A DNA stretch of 64,000 nucleotides from Rhizobium sp. NLR16a (GTDB lineage: Bacteria > Pseudomonadota > Alphaproteobacteria > Rhizobiales > Rhizobiaceae), in contig NZ_CP072867.1 in assembly GCF_017948245.1 (NCBI RefSeq), forward strand, positions 434,001-498,000, given 5' to 3'. A model generated the notes under the pieces. That model was given only the letters and a program-made list of their open reading frames with translations, made no database searches and was not told the origin of the DNA. Of the stretch, positions 9,508 through 18,890 are shown in pieces. Within the stretch, counting starts at the first letter, position 1. Every line of letters starts with the position of its first letter. Both the position numbers and the translations under genes were made by a program.

Positions 9508-10935
9508 ATGACTATCTCCGATATTGCGAAAATCCGCGTCGAGCATGACCTGATCGGCGACCGCGACGTTCCGGCCTCGGCCTATTACGGCGTGCATACG
9601 CTGCGCGCGGTCGAGAATTTTCCGATCACCGGTCAGACCCTGCGTGAATCGGCGGATCTGATTGCCTCGCTCGCCGCGATCAAGCAGGCGGCGGCTCAGG
9701 CCAATGCAAGCCTCGGCCTTCTCGATCGGGCGCGCGCCGACGCCATCATCGCAGCGTGTGTCGAGATCCGCGACGGCGCGCTGCACGACCACTTCGTCGT
9801 CGATCTCATTCAGGGCGGCGCCGGCACCTCGACCAACATGAATGCCAATGAGGTGATTGCGAACCGGGCGCTTGAAATCATGGGATATTCGCGGGGCGAG
9901 TACCAGCACCTGCATCCGAACGAGCACGTCAATCTCTCGCAATCCACCAACGATGTCTATCCGACGGCGCTGAAGCTCGCCGCCTGGATCGGCGTTCACC
10001 GTCTCGTCGACGCCATGGCAATCCTGCGCCGGTCGTTCGAGGCCAAGGCGGTCGAATTTGCCGACGTCCTCAAGATGGGTCGCACCCAGTTGCAGGACGC
10101 CGTCCCGATGACGCTGGGACAGGAATTCGGAACCTATGCACTGATGCTCGCGGAGGATGAGGCGCGCCTTGCCGAAGCCGTCTCGCTGATCCGCGAGATC
10201 AATCTCGGCGCCACCGCCATCGGTACCGGCATCACCGCCCATCCCCACTATGCAGCGCTGGTGCGCGAGCGCCTGTCCGAGATCGTCGGCGTCGATCTGG
10301 TGACGTCGCCGGATCTGGTCGAGGCGACGCAGGATTGCGGATCCTTCGTGCAGCTTTCGGGCGTCCTCAAGCGCGTGGCGGTCAAGCTGTCCAAAACCTG
10401 CAACGACTTGCGACTGCTGTCCTCGGGACCGCGCGCGGGACTGAACGAGATCAACCTGCCGGCGCGGCAGGCCGGCTCTTCGATCATGCCGGGCAAGGTC
10501 AACCCGGTCATCCCCGAGGTCGTCAACCAGGTCGCTTTCGAAGTGATCGGCAATGACGTGACGATCACCATGGCCGCCGAGGCGGGCCAGCTTCAGTTGA
10601 ATGCTTTCGAGCCGGTGATCTTCTACAGCCTCTACCGCAGCCTGAGCCACTTGACCAATGCCTGCCTGACGCTCGAAGCGAACTGCATTCGAGGCATTAC
10701 CGCCAATCGTGACCGGCTGCGGCAGACGGTCGAGCAGTCGATCGGCATCGTGACGGCGCTGAATCCCTATATCGGCTATCGCAACGCCACGGAGGTTGCG
10801 CTGGAAGCGCATCATTCGGGACGGGGGGTTTACGAAATCCTTCTCGAACGCGGCCTGATGCAGAAGGAGCATCTCGATGCGGTGCTGCGCCCGGAAACCC
10901 TGACCCGGCCGAGCGAGAAGCTATCCTTCTCGTAA
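9508..10935 (+). CDS. ansB: Aspartate ammonia-lyase (aspartase)
   Basis: Converts L-aspartate to fumarate and ammonia, finishing the route from asparagine to the TCA cycle. The 475-residue protein has the fumarase/aspartase superfamily signature GSSIMPGKVNP (catalytic Ser loop) near residue 324. It also has TSTNMNANEV near residue 110 and SQSTNDVYPT near residue 148, all expected of aspartases. It is the last gene of the ans operon; the next gene is convergent. Fumarase class II is the only close alternative, and the operon context favours aspartase. Confidence 0.94.
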   Translation: MTISDIAKIRVEHDLIGDRDVPASAYYGVHTLRAVENFPITGQTLRESADLIASLAAIKQAAAQANASLGLLDRARADAIIAACVEIRDGALHDHFVVDLIQGGAGTSTNMNANEVIANRALEIMGYSRGEYQHLHPNEHVNLSQSTNDVYPTALKLAAWIGVHRLVDAMAILRRSFEAKAVEFADVLKMGRTQLQDAVPMTLGQEFGTYALMLAEDEARLAEAVSLIREINLGATAIGTGITAHPHYAALVRERLSEIVGVDLVTSPDLVEATQDCGSFVQLSGVLKRVAVKLSKTCNDLRLLSSGPRAGLNEINLPARQAGSSIMPGKVNPVIPEVVNQVAFEVIGNDVTITMAAEAGQLQLNAFEPVIFYSLYRSLSHLTNACLTLEANCIRGITANRDRLRQTVEQSIGIVTALNPYIGYRNATEVALEAHHSGRGVYEILLERGLMQKEHLDAVLRPETLTRPSEKLSFS

Positions 10936-11007
10936 GGCATGTGGCTCTTTTTGCTGTTGCGAAGGGCGCCCGGCCGCTTCCGCAATCTCTCCAAAAGGAT
11001 GTCAGCG

Positions 11008-11036
11008 GCACATGAAGCTCTGGTCGCTTCATGTGC
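11008..11036. terminator. Perfect hairpin between convergent ansB and dioxygenase genes
   Basis: An 11-bp perfect stem (GCACATGAAGC with its complement) closes a 7-nt loop in the 125-bp gap between two convergent stop codons. Position suggests a bidirectional terminator or mRNA 3' end, but neither side has a clear T-run. Confidence 0.5.
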
Positions 11037-11060
11037 CCGGCAACACTCATCTGTGCGTGA

Positions 11061-11990
11061 TCACGCCGCCTTTGCTTGCGGCTTGGCGGCCTTGACATGG
11101 GTTATGCTGCGGCGGCCGTCGATGCCAACGGGAATATCGCCGTCAACCGTGGCGCGGCGCACGACGCGGTGCTGGTCGCCATAATCGTTGACGGCATAGT
11201 GCTGGGTGGCGCGATTGTCCCAGATCGCCACATCCCCCGCTCTCCAGCGCCAGCGCACGGTATTTTCCGGGGCGGTGACGTAGGACTGGAACACCTCGTA
11301 GAGTTTTACGGAGTCGCTCTTCGACAGGCCGACAAGGCGCTGAACGAAGTTGCCGAGCAGTAGCGATCTTTCGCCGGTTTCCGGATGGACACGCACGACC
11401 GGATGCTCGGTCTCATAGATGGTCGAGGTGAAGACCTCCTCGAAATGCTTCTTCTCTTCAGCGGTGGCGCGAGGGCGAACGGCAGCATAGTCATAGGCAT
11501 TGCTGTGAATGGCCCACAGGTGATCCGCCAGCAATTTGAGCGGCGCCGGCAGGCTTTCATATGCGGCATGGGTATTGGCCCAGATCGTGTCGCCGCCGGC
11601 CGCCGGAATGACGACGCCGCGAAGAACGGAGAATTTGGGATAGGCATCGACGAAGGTGACGTCGGTGTGCCACTGGTCCGCCCTGCCGCCGCCGCGGCTG
11701 GAATCGAGATTGAGGATGGAAGCCGTGCCGGCGACCGGTCCCTGGGTTGGATGCGGCACAAGGTCGCCGAGGCGGCGTGCGAAGGCTTCCTGTTCGGAAT
11801 CGTCAAGATGTCCTTGATCGCGGAAGAAGATGACCTTGTGTTTCAAGAGAAGCTGGTTGATGGCCGCCACCTTTGCATCCGAAAGATCACCGCCGAGGCG
11901 GATACCCTTGATTTCGGCACCGACGCGGCCGGTCAGCGGGACGACATCGGACTCGGGGATGATCTGATTGACGAGAACCGGATTGCTCAT
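11061..11990 (-). CDS. TauD/TfdA-family 2-oxoglutarate-dependent dioxygenase
   Basis: A 309-residue Fe(II)/2-oxoglutarate dioxygenase. The iron ligands are visible as WHTDVTF (His-x-Asp, about residue 107) and the distal His in ATQHYAVNDYG (about residue 265), followed by the 2-oxoglutarate-binding Arg in HRVVRR. Family members release sulfite from taurine or alkylsulfates, or open aryloxyalkanoates. No sulfonate ABC transporter or cysteine regulator is adjacent, so substrate is open. AGGAG lies just before the ATG. The gene is divergent from the AhpD-like gene at 12290 across an AT-rich gap with a palindrome, suggesting shared control. Confidence 0.9.
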   Translation of the reverse strand: MSNPVLVNQIIPESDVVPLTGRVGAEIKGIRLGGDLSDAKVAAINQLLLKHKVIFFRDQGHLDDSEQEAFARRLGDLVPHPTQGPVAGTASILNLDSSRGGGRADQWHTDVTFVDAYPKFSVLRGVVIPAAGGDTIWANTHAAYESLPAPLKLLADHLWAIHSNAYDYAAVRPRATAEEKKHFEEVFTSTIYETEHPVVRVHPETGERSLLLGNFVQRLVGLSKSDSVKLYEVFQSYVTAPENTVRWRWRAGDVAIWDNRATQHYAVNDYGDQHRVVRRATVDGDIPVGIDGRRSITHVKAAKPQAKAA

Positions 11991-12104
11991 GGAAATCTCC
12001 TGTTGAAATTGGAAGAAGTCGGCAGGTCACTGCGCCCGATGAAGGATTCATCGGGCGTTCGAAATCTCATCGCTGGATGTCGACGGGGCTATGGAACGGC
12101 ATAA

Positions 12105-12121
12105 TCTATAAAATATATAGA
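12105..12121. promoter_or_regulatory. AT-rich inverted repeat between divergent genes (candidate operator)
   Basis: TCTATA-AAATA-TATAGA is a perfect inverted repeat with 6-bp arms in the 299-bp gap between the TauD-like gene and the AhpD-like gene. The surroundings are unusually AT-rich for this window. It could be a regulator site or overlap a -10 box; no regulator gene is adjacent. Confidence 0.4.
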
Positions 12122-12289
12122 CAATAATTTCTAATTTTGCCTGTTTTCCTGAAATGCGATGTTCGATTTCCTCACCGGCGGGGAGGCTGGCGGCCGTTGC
12201 CATTTCTTCGTATGTTCCGCCGGTCAGCGTGGGATCGCCGAGCAAATCATGCTTGAGGCCCTGGATCCGCGCCCGGAAAGGAACTTGCG

Positions 12290-12697
12290 ATGGCAACAGT
12301 CAAACTCCTGTCGGATGAAGAGGCCGCAGCCATTCCGACCGTGCAAGCCGTGTTCGATGACATCAGGGCGACACGCAAGACCGATTTCATCAACAATTTC
12401 TGGCGTGCTCTCGCAAATGATCCCGCAAATCTCAACCGGGTGTGGGAGACGCTTAAGTCGGTCATGACGGTCGAAGGCGCGATCGATCCGTTGACGCGGG
12501 AGATGATCTATATCGCCGTGTCGACGGCCAATGCCTGCCAATACTGCATTCAATCCCACACCGCGGCCGCCCGGGCGCGCGGCATGACCGATGCCCAACA
12601 TGGCGAACTCCTGACGATCATCGGGCTTGCCGCGCAGACAAATCATCTCGCTCTCGCCATGCAGGTTCCCACAGATCCGGAATTCGAGGTGCGGTAG
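12290..12697 (+). CDS. AhpD/carboxymuconolactone decarboxylase-family protein
   Basis: A 135-residue all-helical protein of the CMD/AhpD-like family. It carries the redox pair CQYC (about residues 83-86) followed by the helix QSHTAAARARG, which in AhpD-type proteins gives peroxidase-partner activity. The start has GGAAAGGA upstream. It is divergent from the TauD-like dioxygenase. A role in oxidative or radical protection linked to the dioxygenase is possible but is inference. Confidence 0.85.
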   Translation: MATVKLLSDEEAAAIPTVQAVFDDIRATRKTDFINNFWRALANDPANLNRVWETLKSVMTVEGAIDPLTREMIYIAVSTANACQYCIQSHTAAARARGMTDAQHGELLTIIGLAAQTNHLALAMQVPTDPEFEVR

Positions 12698-12775
12698 GAA
12701 ACGACCCGAATAACTTCGCGGCTGCGGCATCGACGTACAGAATCGGCCGCTTGGAGCGCCTTCAGCACGATGCGA

Positions 12776-14437
12776 TTACCCCCCGCTGAAAACGCTCACA
12801 TGTGCCTTTGACAGGATAACAAGATCGTCCGGTCTGACGTTGAGATAGTTGCGCCGCGTGCCGCAGACGGCTCCTCCGTCAGCAAAAATCTCTACGATGC
12901 CCTTGTCGTGGATGACTCTCAGATCCGTGGCACCGGCAATCGCCGCGGCGTAACGGATCGATCCGTCGTCTTGTGGCAGCTGCACGGAGATACTTTGATC
13001 TTCCACCATGATGGAAAATGACAATTGTCCGGCTTCGGTCGCAGTGATCCTTGTTCCGTCGAGCATCCCGTTCAATCGGATATCGATCGACGCTTCGTCC
13101 AGAACATATCTGCCGGGCTCTGCGGAAGACAGAGGCGCATGAGTGAGGGCCTCCTCCACTTCGTCAGCGGGTCTCATGCATATCCTGTTGCGCGCATCCA
13201 GCGACAGCTGGCGAGGTAAGGACAACTCGCCGGAATACGGCGACCCGGCAGGCTTGCGGAACTCCCAATTGAACAACCACGCAAAGGCAATCTGCCTGCC
13301 ATCCGTCGCGAAGCTCTGCATCGCATAATAGTCGCTACCGAAGTCGAGGAGTTGCAGCGCATCGGAGTCCGGAATGAAGCGGTCATCGACGAAATCTCCG
13401 ACGAGCCCATAAAGCAGGTTGTGTCGGCCGCTGCCTGGATCACAGTGTCCGACAAGTCCCATGATCAGCACCCATTTGCCGTCGATGGGGAAAAAGTCGG
13501 GGCATTCAACTGCTCTGGCGCCCTGCTCACGGAAGAAGGGCGGTGCACGGAACAGCGGTCCCAGGTATTTCCACTCACGCAGATCCTCCGAACCGTAAAG
13601 CAAGACTGCCGGGTCGCCATGAATAGAAGCGCCGAGCACCATGCGATAAGCGCCGGCGGCTTCATCCCACCACACCTTTGGATCGCGGAAGTCGTGCTCG
13701 ACTCCTTCGGGGCGCTGCTCGAGCACGGTCGAGATGCTCGCCGCCTTGATCATCCGCCGGTCCGGCCGGGCGATCTTCTGTATTTCTCGATAACCTTTGA
13801 AAAGGTCATAGGCGGGCAGGCGCTCCGTATAGAAGAACATCAGCCTGCCATCCCTATCCTCAAATGCATTGCCGGAGAATGCGCCTCCGGTTGCACCGAG
13901 ACGCCAGAGGTTCTGCTCCGGATGGAGGAAAACCGGCATGTGTGTCCAGTTGAACAGGTCAGGGCTGGTAGCATGTCCCCAGTGCATTGGCCCCCAGTCG
14001 CCGCCGCATGGATGAAATTGATAAAACAGGTGCCAACAGTCGCCCATCCTGCAGAGACCCACGGGATCGTTCATCCAGTTGCGACAAGGAGAAAAATGAA
14101 GTCGAGGCCGCTGAGGATCGCTTCGCAGCCATGTGCCAATTTCCTTTCCTGCGCGAATTAGAATCTCATCCGTGCTGAATTCCCATAGCTTTATGCCGGC
14201 CTCCGCAACGGTTGCCGGATCGTAGGAGTAGGCCCAAAGGAATGCTTCCGGCCGATCCCATTCAACGACAACGCTGCCGGCCTCGCGGTGGTGATAGGAA
14301 TAGTATGATGGATGAGCTTCGAAAGCGGGCACACGCCAGAGGGTCTCACCATATTGTGAAATGGTGACGGCCCCGGGACCAACTGCCCAGAATTCCAAAC
14401 GCTCGCCCGAAGCAAAAGAGACAGTCGCTTTAGCCAT
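12776..14437 (-). CDS. GH32 beta-fructosidase with an extra N-terminal domain
   Basis: Predicted to release fructose from beta-fructosides. The catalytic half shows the GH32 triad: nucleophile Asp in NWMNDPVG (about residue 124), transition-state Asp in FRDPK (about 252) and acid/base Glu in VECPDFF (about 311). The canonical WMNDPNG motif has Val in place of Asn here. About 110 residues before it form a beta-rich segment not usual at the front of invertases; the C-terminal beta-sandwich is present. There is no signal peptide, so it is cytoplasmic. It follows the GH91 gene in an operon with a sugar importer, so inulobiose or another short fructoside is the likely substrate. TTG 14449 is an alternative start. 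Confidence 0.88.
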   Translation of the reverse strand: MAKATVSFASGERLEFWAVGPGAVTISQYGETLWRVPAFEAHPSYYSYHHREAGSVVVEWDRPEAFLWAYSYDPATVAEAGIKLWEFSTDEILIRAGKEIGTWLRSDPQRPRLHFSPCRNWMNDPVGLCRMGDCWHLFYQFHPCGGDWGPMHWGHATSPDLFNWTHMPVFLHPEQNLWRLGATGGAFSGNAFEDRDGRLMFFYTERLPAYDLFKGYREIQKIARPDRRMIKAASISTVLEQRPEGVEHDFRDPKVWWDEAAGAYRMVLGASIHGDPAVLLYGSEDLREWKYLGPLFRAPPFFREQGARAVECPDFFPIDGKWVLIMGLVGHCDPGSGRHNLLYGLVGDFVDDRFIPDSDALQLLDFGSDYYAMQSFATDGRQIAFAWLFNWEFRKPAGSPYSGELSLPRQLSLDARNRICMRPADEVEEALTHAPLSSAEPGRYVLDEASIDIRLNGMLDGTRITATEAGQLSFSIMVEDQSISVQLPQDDGSIRYAAAIAGATDLRVIHDKGIVEIFADGGAVCGTRRNYLNVRPDDLVILSKAHVSVFSGG

Positions 14438-14547
14438 TTGGAGACGCAATCTGAGTGAAGAACGGCCGGTCCGAAGACTGGCCCAAGTTTTCTCGGGAAG
14501 AGGACTTGTGGTCCCACGACCGGCGGGAGAGGCCTGGCGGCTGCGGT

Positions 14548-15909
14548 CTATTGCCCAGGAACCGGAGTGCCCCTGAATGCATTGACCGCTCGGTCCATCA
14601 CCACTTGTTCGACATTTCCGGAGTCCAGGACCGTATTCCCCACGGAGGCCTTTTGCACCAGCACAGTCGTTACGTCGAGCAAAGTCGAATTCCCGATTGA
14701 AAGCAATGCGCTCACTTGTGTTGAAAAACAGGCGCTGTTTGGCGTGTCGCTCCCGTCTTTTTGAGCTATTTCGGTGGTGGCCACAATGTGGTTGTTGGCT
14801 ATGTAGTTTCCACTGCCGGAAACTACATTGATTATGACAGGTTTTGCTGCGGGAGGCTTGATATATTGAGTGTCAACGGTGTGCGAAATATGGTTCGCGA
14901 TCAGCGAATTGTTGCTGCCGTCAATCTGCAGAAGTCCAAACAGATCATCCAAGCCATTGTCGTACTTCTGCATCGGCGCCCATGGCTCGCGATCTCGCAG
15001 AAAATGATTTGACGAGACCAAATTCTCGCAGCAGTTAGCAGCAAGAACCAACATTCCGGGATAAAAGGAATGGAACCTGTTTCCCGTGACCGAGGAACGC
15101 ACCACTCCGGAGAAATGGACACTGCTTGCTCCTCGAGGAAATACGTTGTTTGAGGACACCAGAATGCCGGCGTAATTCTCGGCGTAAATCGAGTGTCCCC
15201 TATATCCCGCGCCGACGAAATTATTTGCTATTCTCGAGGCCTGCCCCATACCTTTCAGTTCGATACAGTTGCCGCACTCTGCGATGAAATTGTTGTCTAT
15301 CGCGAGCGCATCTGCATCATGAACAGTAACTCCGTGTTCCAGGTAGATAAGGCCCATCCCGGTTATTCGGAATGAGTCATTGGCGCTGCCCACATAGATT
15401 CCCGTTTTGCCATTTCTGTATGTGTTTTCTGCGTCGTCTTGCCCCAAACCATCATCGATGAAGTGCAAGCCATCGATGCAAAAGTCGGCAAACTCCACAG
15501 AGCTTATACGAGGATTTCCGTTGCGCTTGACATAAAACGCGGCACCAGCAGCCTCACCGTCTGCGGCCTCTGGAGAAATGTCCACAAGGATTCGACTTCC
15601 GCCCGGCCACACCTCGTGCCAGTGGGCCAACTCGCCTGCGGGTGTGTTGAAGCGGATGCTTGACGACGTAAAACCATGACCAGAGCCAACGATTTTCAGA
15701 TAGCTCACGTCTATAACGACTTGAGTGACGAGACGATAATCGCCTGGTGGTATGTAGATAACTGATCCAGGTTTTCCGCCGTCATTTACATCGACAACCG
15801 CTTGCCTGTTCTTGATATCTGCAATGATGTTATTGATGACGGCGCCAATATCCTCCCGAGGATTGCCTGTTGGATACTTCGTGACGTCGTAACAGTTTTC
15901 GCTAACCAT
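14548..15909 (-). CDS. GH91 inulin fructotransferase/difructose-anhydride hydrolase-like enzyme
   Basis: A 453-residue right-handed beta-helix protein strongly resembling GH91 enzymes. These make difructose dianhydride III or I from inulin, or hydrolyse DFA III to inulobiose. DIGAVINNIIADIK, SVIYIPPGDY and GSGHGF match the family start. The catalytic Asp and Glu pair 11 residues apart is kept (Asp200 in HDADALAID, Glu211 in NFIAECGNCIEL). No signal peptide is visible, unlike the secreted inulin-degrading enzymes, so a cytoplasmic DFA hydrolase is more likely. The second ATG (15909) has GAGGAG at ideal spacing; the ATG two codons upstream is too close. It sits downstream of an ABC importer and upstream of GH32. 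Confidence 0.87.
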   Translation of the reverse strand: MVSENCYDVTKYPTGNPREDIGAVINNIIADIKNRQAVVDVNDGGKPGSVIYIPPGDYRLVTQVVIDVSYLKIVGSGHGFTSSSIRFNTPAGELAHWHEVWPGGSRILVDISPEAADGEAAGAAFYVKRNGNPRISSVEFADFCIDGLHFIDDGLGQDDAENTYRNGKTGIYVGSANDSFRITGMGLIYLEHGVTVHDADALAIDNNFIAECGNCIELKGMGQASRIANNFVGAGYRGHSIYAENYAGILVSSNNVFPRGASSVHFSGVVRSSVTGNRFHSFYPGMLVLAANCCENLVSSNHFLRDREPWAPMQKYDNGLDDLFGLLQIDGSNNSLIANHISHTVDTQYIKPPAAKPVIINVVSGSGNYIANNHIVATTEIAQKDGSDTPNSACFSTQVSALLSIGNSTLLDVTTVLVQKASVGNTVLDSGNVEQVVMDRAVNAFRGTPVPGQ

Positions 15910-15963
15910 TGTCATGTCTCCTCGGACAGCGAGGGTTAATCTTGTTTTCTTTTGGCTGTGCCT

Positions 15964-17106
15964 TCACCAGATGCTGGTGCGGGTGCCCGGGTCAAAGAAG
16001 TGAAGTTCTTCGGCATCGACAGCGATGCGCGCGATGTCACCTGCTCGCACTGTGCTCTTTGGAGAAAAGCGGGCTACCGCAGCTTTTTCGTCGCCGATGT
16101 CGACGATGGCGTCCGGGTCGCCAGCGTCCACCCATGGTGCATCGATATTCAGATGCACCATGGATTCAGAACCCAGCGCCTCAACAAGAGTGACCGGGGC
16201 CGAGATCTCGGCCGAAGAAGGCCGGATTGAAGCGTCATTCATGTGCTCCGGCCGGATGCCGAGGAGGATTTGACGGTGAGACGCACCGTTGAGCGAGGGA
16301 CGGCATTCGAAAACCCGGTCAGGAATTTCGAAACTGTTGCTGCCCAGGATCACCGTCCTTCCATTCAGAACGGCCTCGTACAAGTTCATCGAGGGCGATC
16401 CGATAAAGGCCGCAACAAAGACGTTGTCGGGGCGACTGTACAGGTTCTGGGGAGTGTCGACTTGCTGCAGCACGCCGCCCTTCATGACAGCGACACGGTC
16501 CCCCATCGTCATTGCCTCGACCTGATCGTGAGTGACGTAGATCGTGGTGACGTTGAGTTTTCTCTGGAGGCTGGCAATCTCGGCGCGCATCTGCACACGC
16601 AGTTTTGCATCGAGATTGGACAACGGTTCATCCATCAGGAAGGCGGACGGCTGGCGGACGATCGCCCGACCCATGGCGACGCGCTGCCGCTGGCCGCCCG
16701 AGAGCAGCGCCGGTTTGCGGTCGAGCAGAGCCGTCAGCTCGAGGATGCGCGCGGCCTCATCCACGCGGCTGGCAATGTCGGATTTCGGCAACCCCGCCAT
16801 TAGCAAGGGAAAGGCGATGTTTTCGCGCACGGTCTTGTGCGGGTACAGCGCGTAAGATTGAAAGACCATGGCGATGTCGCGATCTTTGGGATCGACATCG
16901 TTGACGACCCTGTCCCCGATCCTGAGTTCGCCGCTCGAAATGCTCTCAAGGCCGGCGATCATCCGAAGCGCCGTCGATTTCCCACAACCCGAGGGACCGA
17001 CAAACACCATGAACTCACCATCCCTGATGTTGAAACTCAGGTCGTGTAGCGCATGAAAGCTGTTGCCGTAGATCTTGTTGACGTTGCGCAGTTCTATATC
17101 GGCCAT
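15964..17106 (-). CDS. Sugar ABC transporter ATPase, MalK/UgpC family
   Basis: A 380-residue ATP-binding subunit. It shows Walker [10 protein letters not shown], signature [14 protein letters not shown], Walker [12 protein letters not shown], and a C-terminal TOBE-type domain with GIRPEHM typical of CUT1 sugar importers. It pairs with the two permeases and binding protein just upstream, and lies 48 bp before the GH91 gene, so transport and hydrolysis genes appear cotranscribed. It acts at the inner face of the cytoplasmic membrane. Confidence 0.95.
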   Translation of the reverse strand: MADIELRNVNKIYGNSFHALHDLSFNIRDGEFMVFVGPSGCGKSTALRMIAGLESISSGELRIGDRVVNDVDPKDRDIAMVFQSYALYPHKTVRENIAFPLLMAGLPKSDIASRVDEAARILELTALLDRKPALLSGGQRQRVAMGRAIVRQPSAFLMDEPLSNLDAKLRVQMRAEIASLQRKLNVTTIYVTHDQVEAMTMGDRVAVMKGGVLQQVDTPQNLYSRPDNVFVAAFIGSPSMNLYEAVLNGRTVILGSNSFEIPDRVFECRPSLNGASHRQILLGIRPEHMNDASIRPSSAEISAPVTLVEALGSESMVHLNIDAPWVDAGDPDAIVDIGDEKAAVARFSPKSTVRAGDIARIAVDAEELHFFDPGTRTSIW

Positions 17107-17119
17107 GTCTTAGCCTCCC

Positions 17120-17956
17120 TCATCCTTTTACAGCGCCGAAAGTCAGGCCGCCGACGATCTGCTTTTGAAGTGCGAGCGTTACGATGATGACGGGCAGTGA
17201 ATAGAGCACGGCCGCCGCCGTCATCGCTCCCCAGGCAAGGCCATAGACGGAGTTGTATTCAGCAATGACGATCGGTGCCGTTTTGGTCGCCTCTGACGTC
17301 AGCAGCAGTGCGTAGAGGAACTCATTCCAACTCGTGATGAAGGTAAACAGCGCGGTGACGGCGATTCCGCCCGTCATGATCGGAAGAATGACCTTCAGAA
17401 AGGCCTGGAAACGGGTGCAGCCGTCCATGCGCGCCGCTTCTTCCAGATCCTTCGGAACGCCTTCGAAGAAGGCTGCCATGAGAAGAAGCGCAAGAGGTAC
17501 CGCGGCTGATGTGTGGGCGAGCACCAGACCGGGAACGGTATCCAGCAGACCGAGCGACTTAAGAAGCTGGAACAGTGGCACGCCGAGCGACACCGATGGC
17601 ACCATGCGCGTGACCAGCGCGAAAAGCAGGAACAGGGTGGTGATCCGGCGCCGGTAGTGGGTCGCGACATAAGCGGCCGGAACCGCCACAGCGAGGGAAA
17701 GGATGGTCGTCAGCACCGCCACCATCAGCGAGCTTGCGAAGGCCCGCGGCAGGATCGACGATTGCAGGACATCGCGAAAATTCTCGAAAGAGATCACCAC
17801 GGGAAAGAAGCTCGGCGGAATCTGCTGGACATCCGCTGCCGGCTTGATCGACGTCATGAGCAGATATACGTAAGGCAGCGCATAGGACAGGACGAGGACG
17901 AGCGCGGCGGCATTGATCACCATGCCGTTGAGATTGAAGCGGCGCGCACTACGCAT
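17120..17956 (-). CDS. Sugar ABC transporter permease, MalG-like
   Basis: A 278-residue inner-membrane protein with about six hydrophobic segments. The EAA loop EEAARMDGCTRFQAFLKVILP is in the second half, as in CUT1 carbohydrate permeases, and it ends GGLTFGAVKG as many MalG homologues do. The gene starts inside the end of the partner permease (8-bp overlap), so translation is coupled. It forms the channel with that permease for the predicted fructan-derived sugar. Confidence 0.94.
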   Translation of the reverse strand: MRSARRFNLNGMVINAAALVLVLSYALPYVYLLMTSIKPAADVQQIPPSFFPVVISFENFRDVLQSSILPRAFASSLMVAVLTTILSLAVAVPAAYVATHYRRRITTLFLLFALVTRMVPSVSLGVPLFQLLKSLGLLDTVPGLVLAHTSAAVPLALLLMAAFFEGVPKDLEEAARMDGCTRFQAFLKVILPIMTGGIAVTALFTFITSWNEFLYALLLTSEATKTAPIVIAEYNSVYGLAWGAMTAAAVLYSLPVIIVTLALQKQIVGGLTFGAVKG

Positions 17957-18830
17957 GGACCGGCCTCCATATCTTCCAATAGGCAGCAGCAGCCAGAACC
18001 ATCATGACGATTAGAAACAGCGTGCCGGAGGCCGAGGCCTCGCCGAGATCGCCGAAGCGCATCATGCGCTGATAGATGTTCATCGAAAACACTTCAGAAG
18101 CGTGGTTGGGGCCACCCTGCGTCTGAATCCAGATGAGGTCGAAGGTCTTGGCCGCATCCACCCCACGCACGATGACGACGACGGCGATCACCGGGCGCAT
18201 CAGTGGCAGCGTGACATGCCAGAAGCGCTGGAACGCGTTCGCGCCGTCGATCCGCGCCGCCTCGAGCAGGTCTTTGGGAATGTTTGTCAATCCGGCATAG
18301 GAGACGAGGGCGACAAAGGATGTCGTCAGCCAGATATCGGCGAAAGAGACGGAATAGATGACGATATCTTCGTCGGACAACCAGGCAATCGCATCGGGAT
18401 CGCTGATGACGCCCAGATGGACGAGCCCGTAGTTCAAGATGCCGATGTTCCCGACCAGGAGAAAGCGCCACAAGAGGCCGGCGACGATTGGCGGCACCAT
18501 CAATGGCAGCGTGAAGATCGTGCGGTGCCAGCGCGATTTACCGGGGAGCGCCGTGAACAGCAGCGCGGCGCAGAAACCGAAGGTAAATTCGAAGAACAGC
18601 GCAAAGATCGAATACTGGATTGTTCTGAATGCGCTTTCCGCGACACGCTTCGAGGTTAGCGCGTCGATATAGTTCTTGAGCCCGATCCATTCTCGTATGT
18701 GGGGAGTAATGGTGTCGACCTTAAAAAAGGAATCGAACACCAAAAGCCCTACCGGGTATGCGACCAGCAAGCCAAGGATGGCGAGGGCTGGCGCAAGCAT
18801 GCACAGCACGAATCGGTCTTCACCCGACAT
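17949..18830 (-). CDS. Sugar ABC transporter permease, MalF/UgpA-like
   Basis: A 293-residue six-helix permease. The EAA loop LLEAARIDGANAFQRFWHVTLP lies about residue 190, the ATPase contact of CUT1 importers. It starts 60 bp after the binding-protein gene and overlaps the second permease gene. It is part of the importer that feeds the GH91/GH32 enzymes. Confidence 0.94.
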   Translation of the reverse strand: MSGEDRFVLCMLAPALAILGLLVAYPVGLLVFDSFFKVDTITPHIREWIGLKNYIDALTSKRVAESAFRTIQYSIFALFFEFTFGFCAALLFTALPGKSRWHRTIFTLPLMVPPIVAGLLWRFLLVGNIGILNYGLVHLGVISDPDAIAWLSDEDIVIYSVSFADIWLTTSFVALVSYAGLTNIPKDLLEAARIDGANAFQRFWHVTLPLMRPVIAVVVIVRGVDAAKTFDLIWIQTQGGPNHASEVFSMNIYQRMMRFGDLGEASASGTLFLIVMMVLAAAAYWKIWRPVHA

Positions 18831-18890
18831 GGCGCTCTCCGAAAGCTGATGATGCGAGGAGGACCACCCGTCCTCCTCGCCGCCGAGGGA

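Noticed and set aside
4963..11025. Shared string ATGAAGCTCTGGT near 4968 and 11012 as a repeat element
   Set aside because: Thirteen bases, one copy inside the bicupin coding end; no further similarity around it. Likely chance.
11061..11990. Naming the dioxygenase tauD
   Set aside because: The family residues are present but there is no tauABC or sulfur-regulator context, so substrate cannot be assigned.
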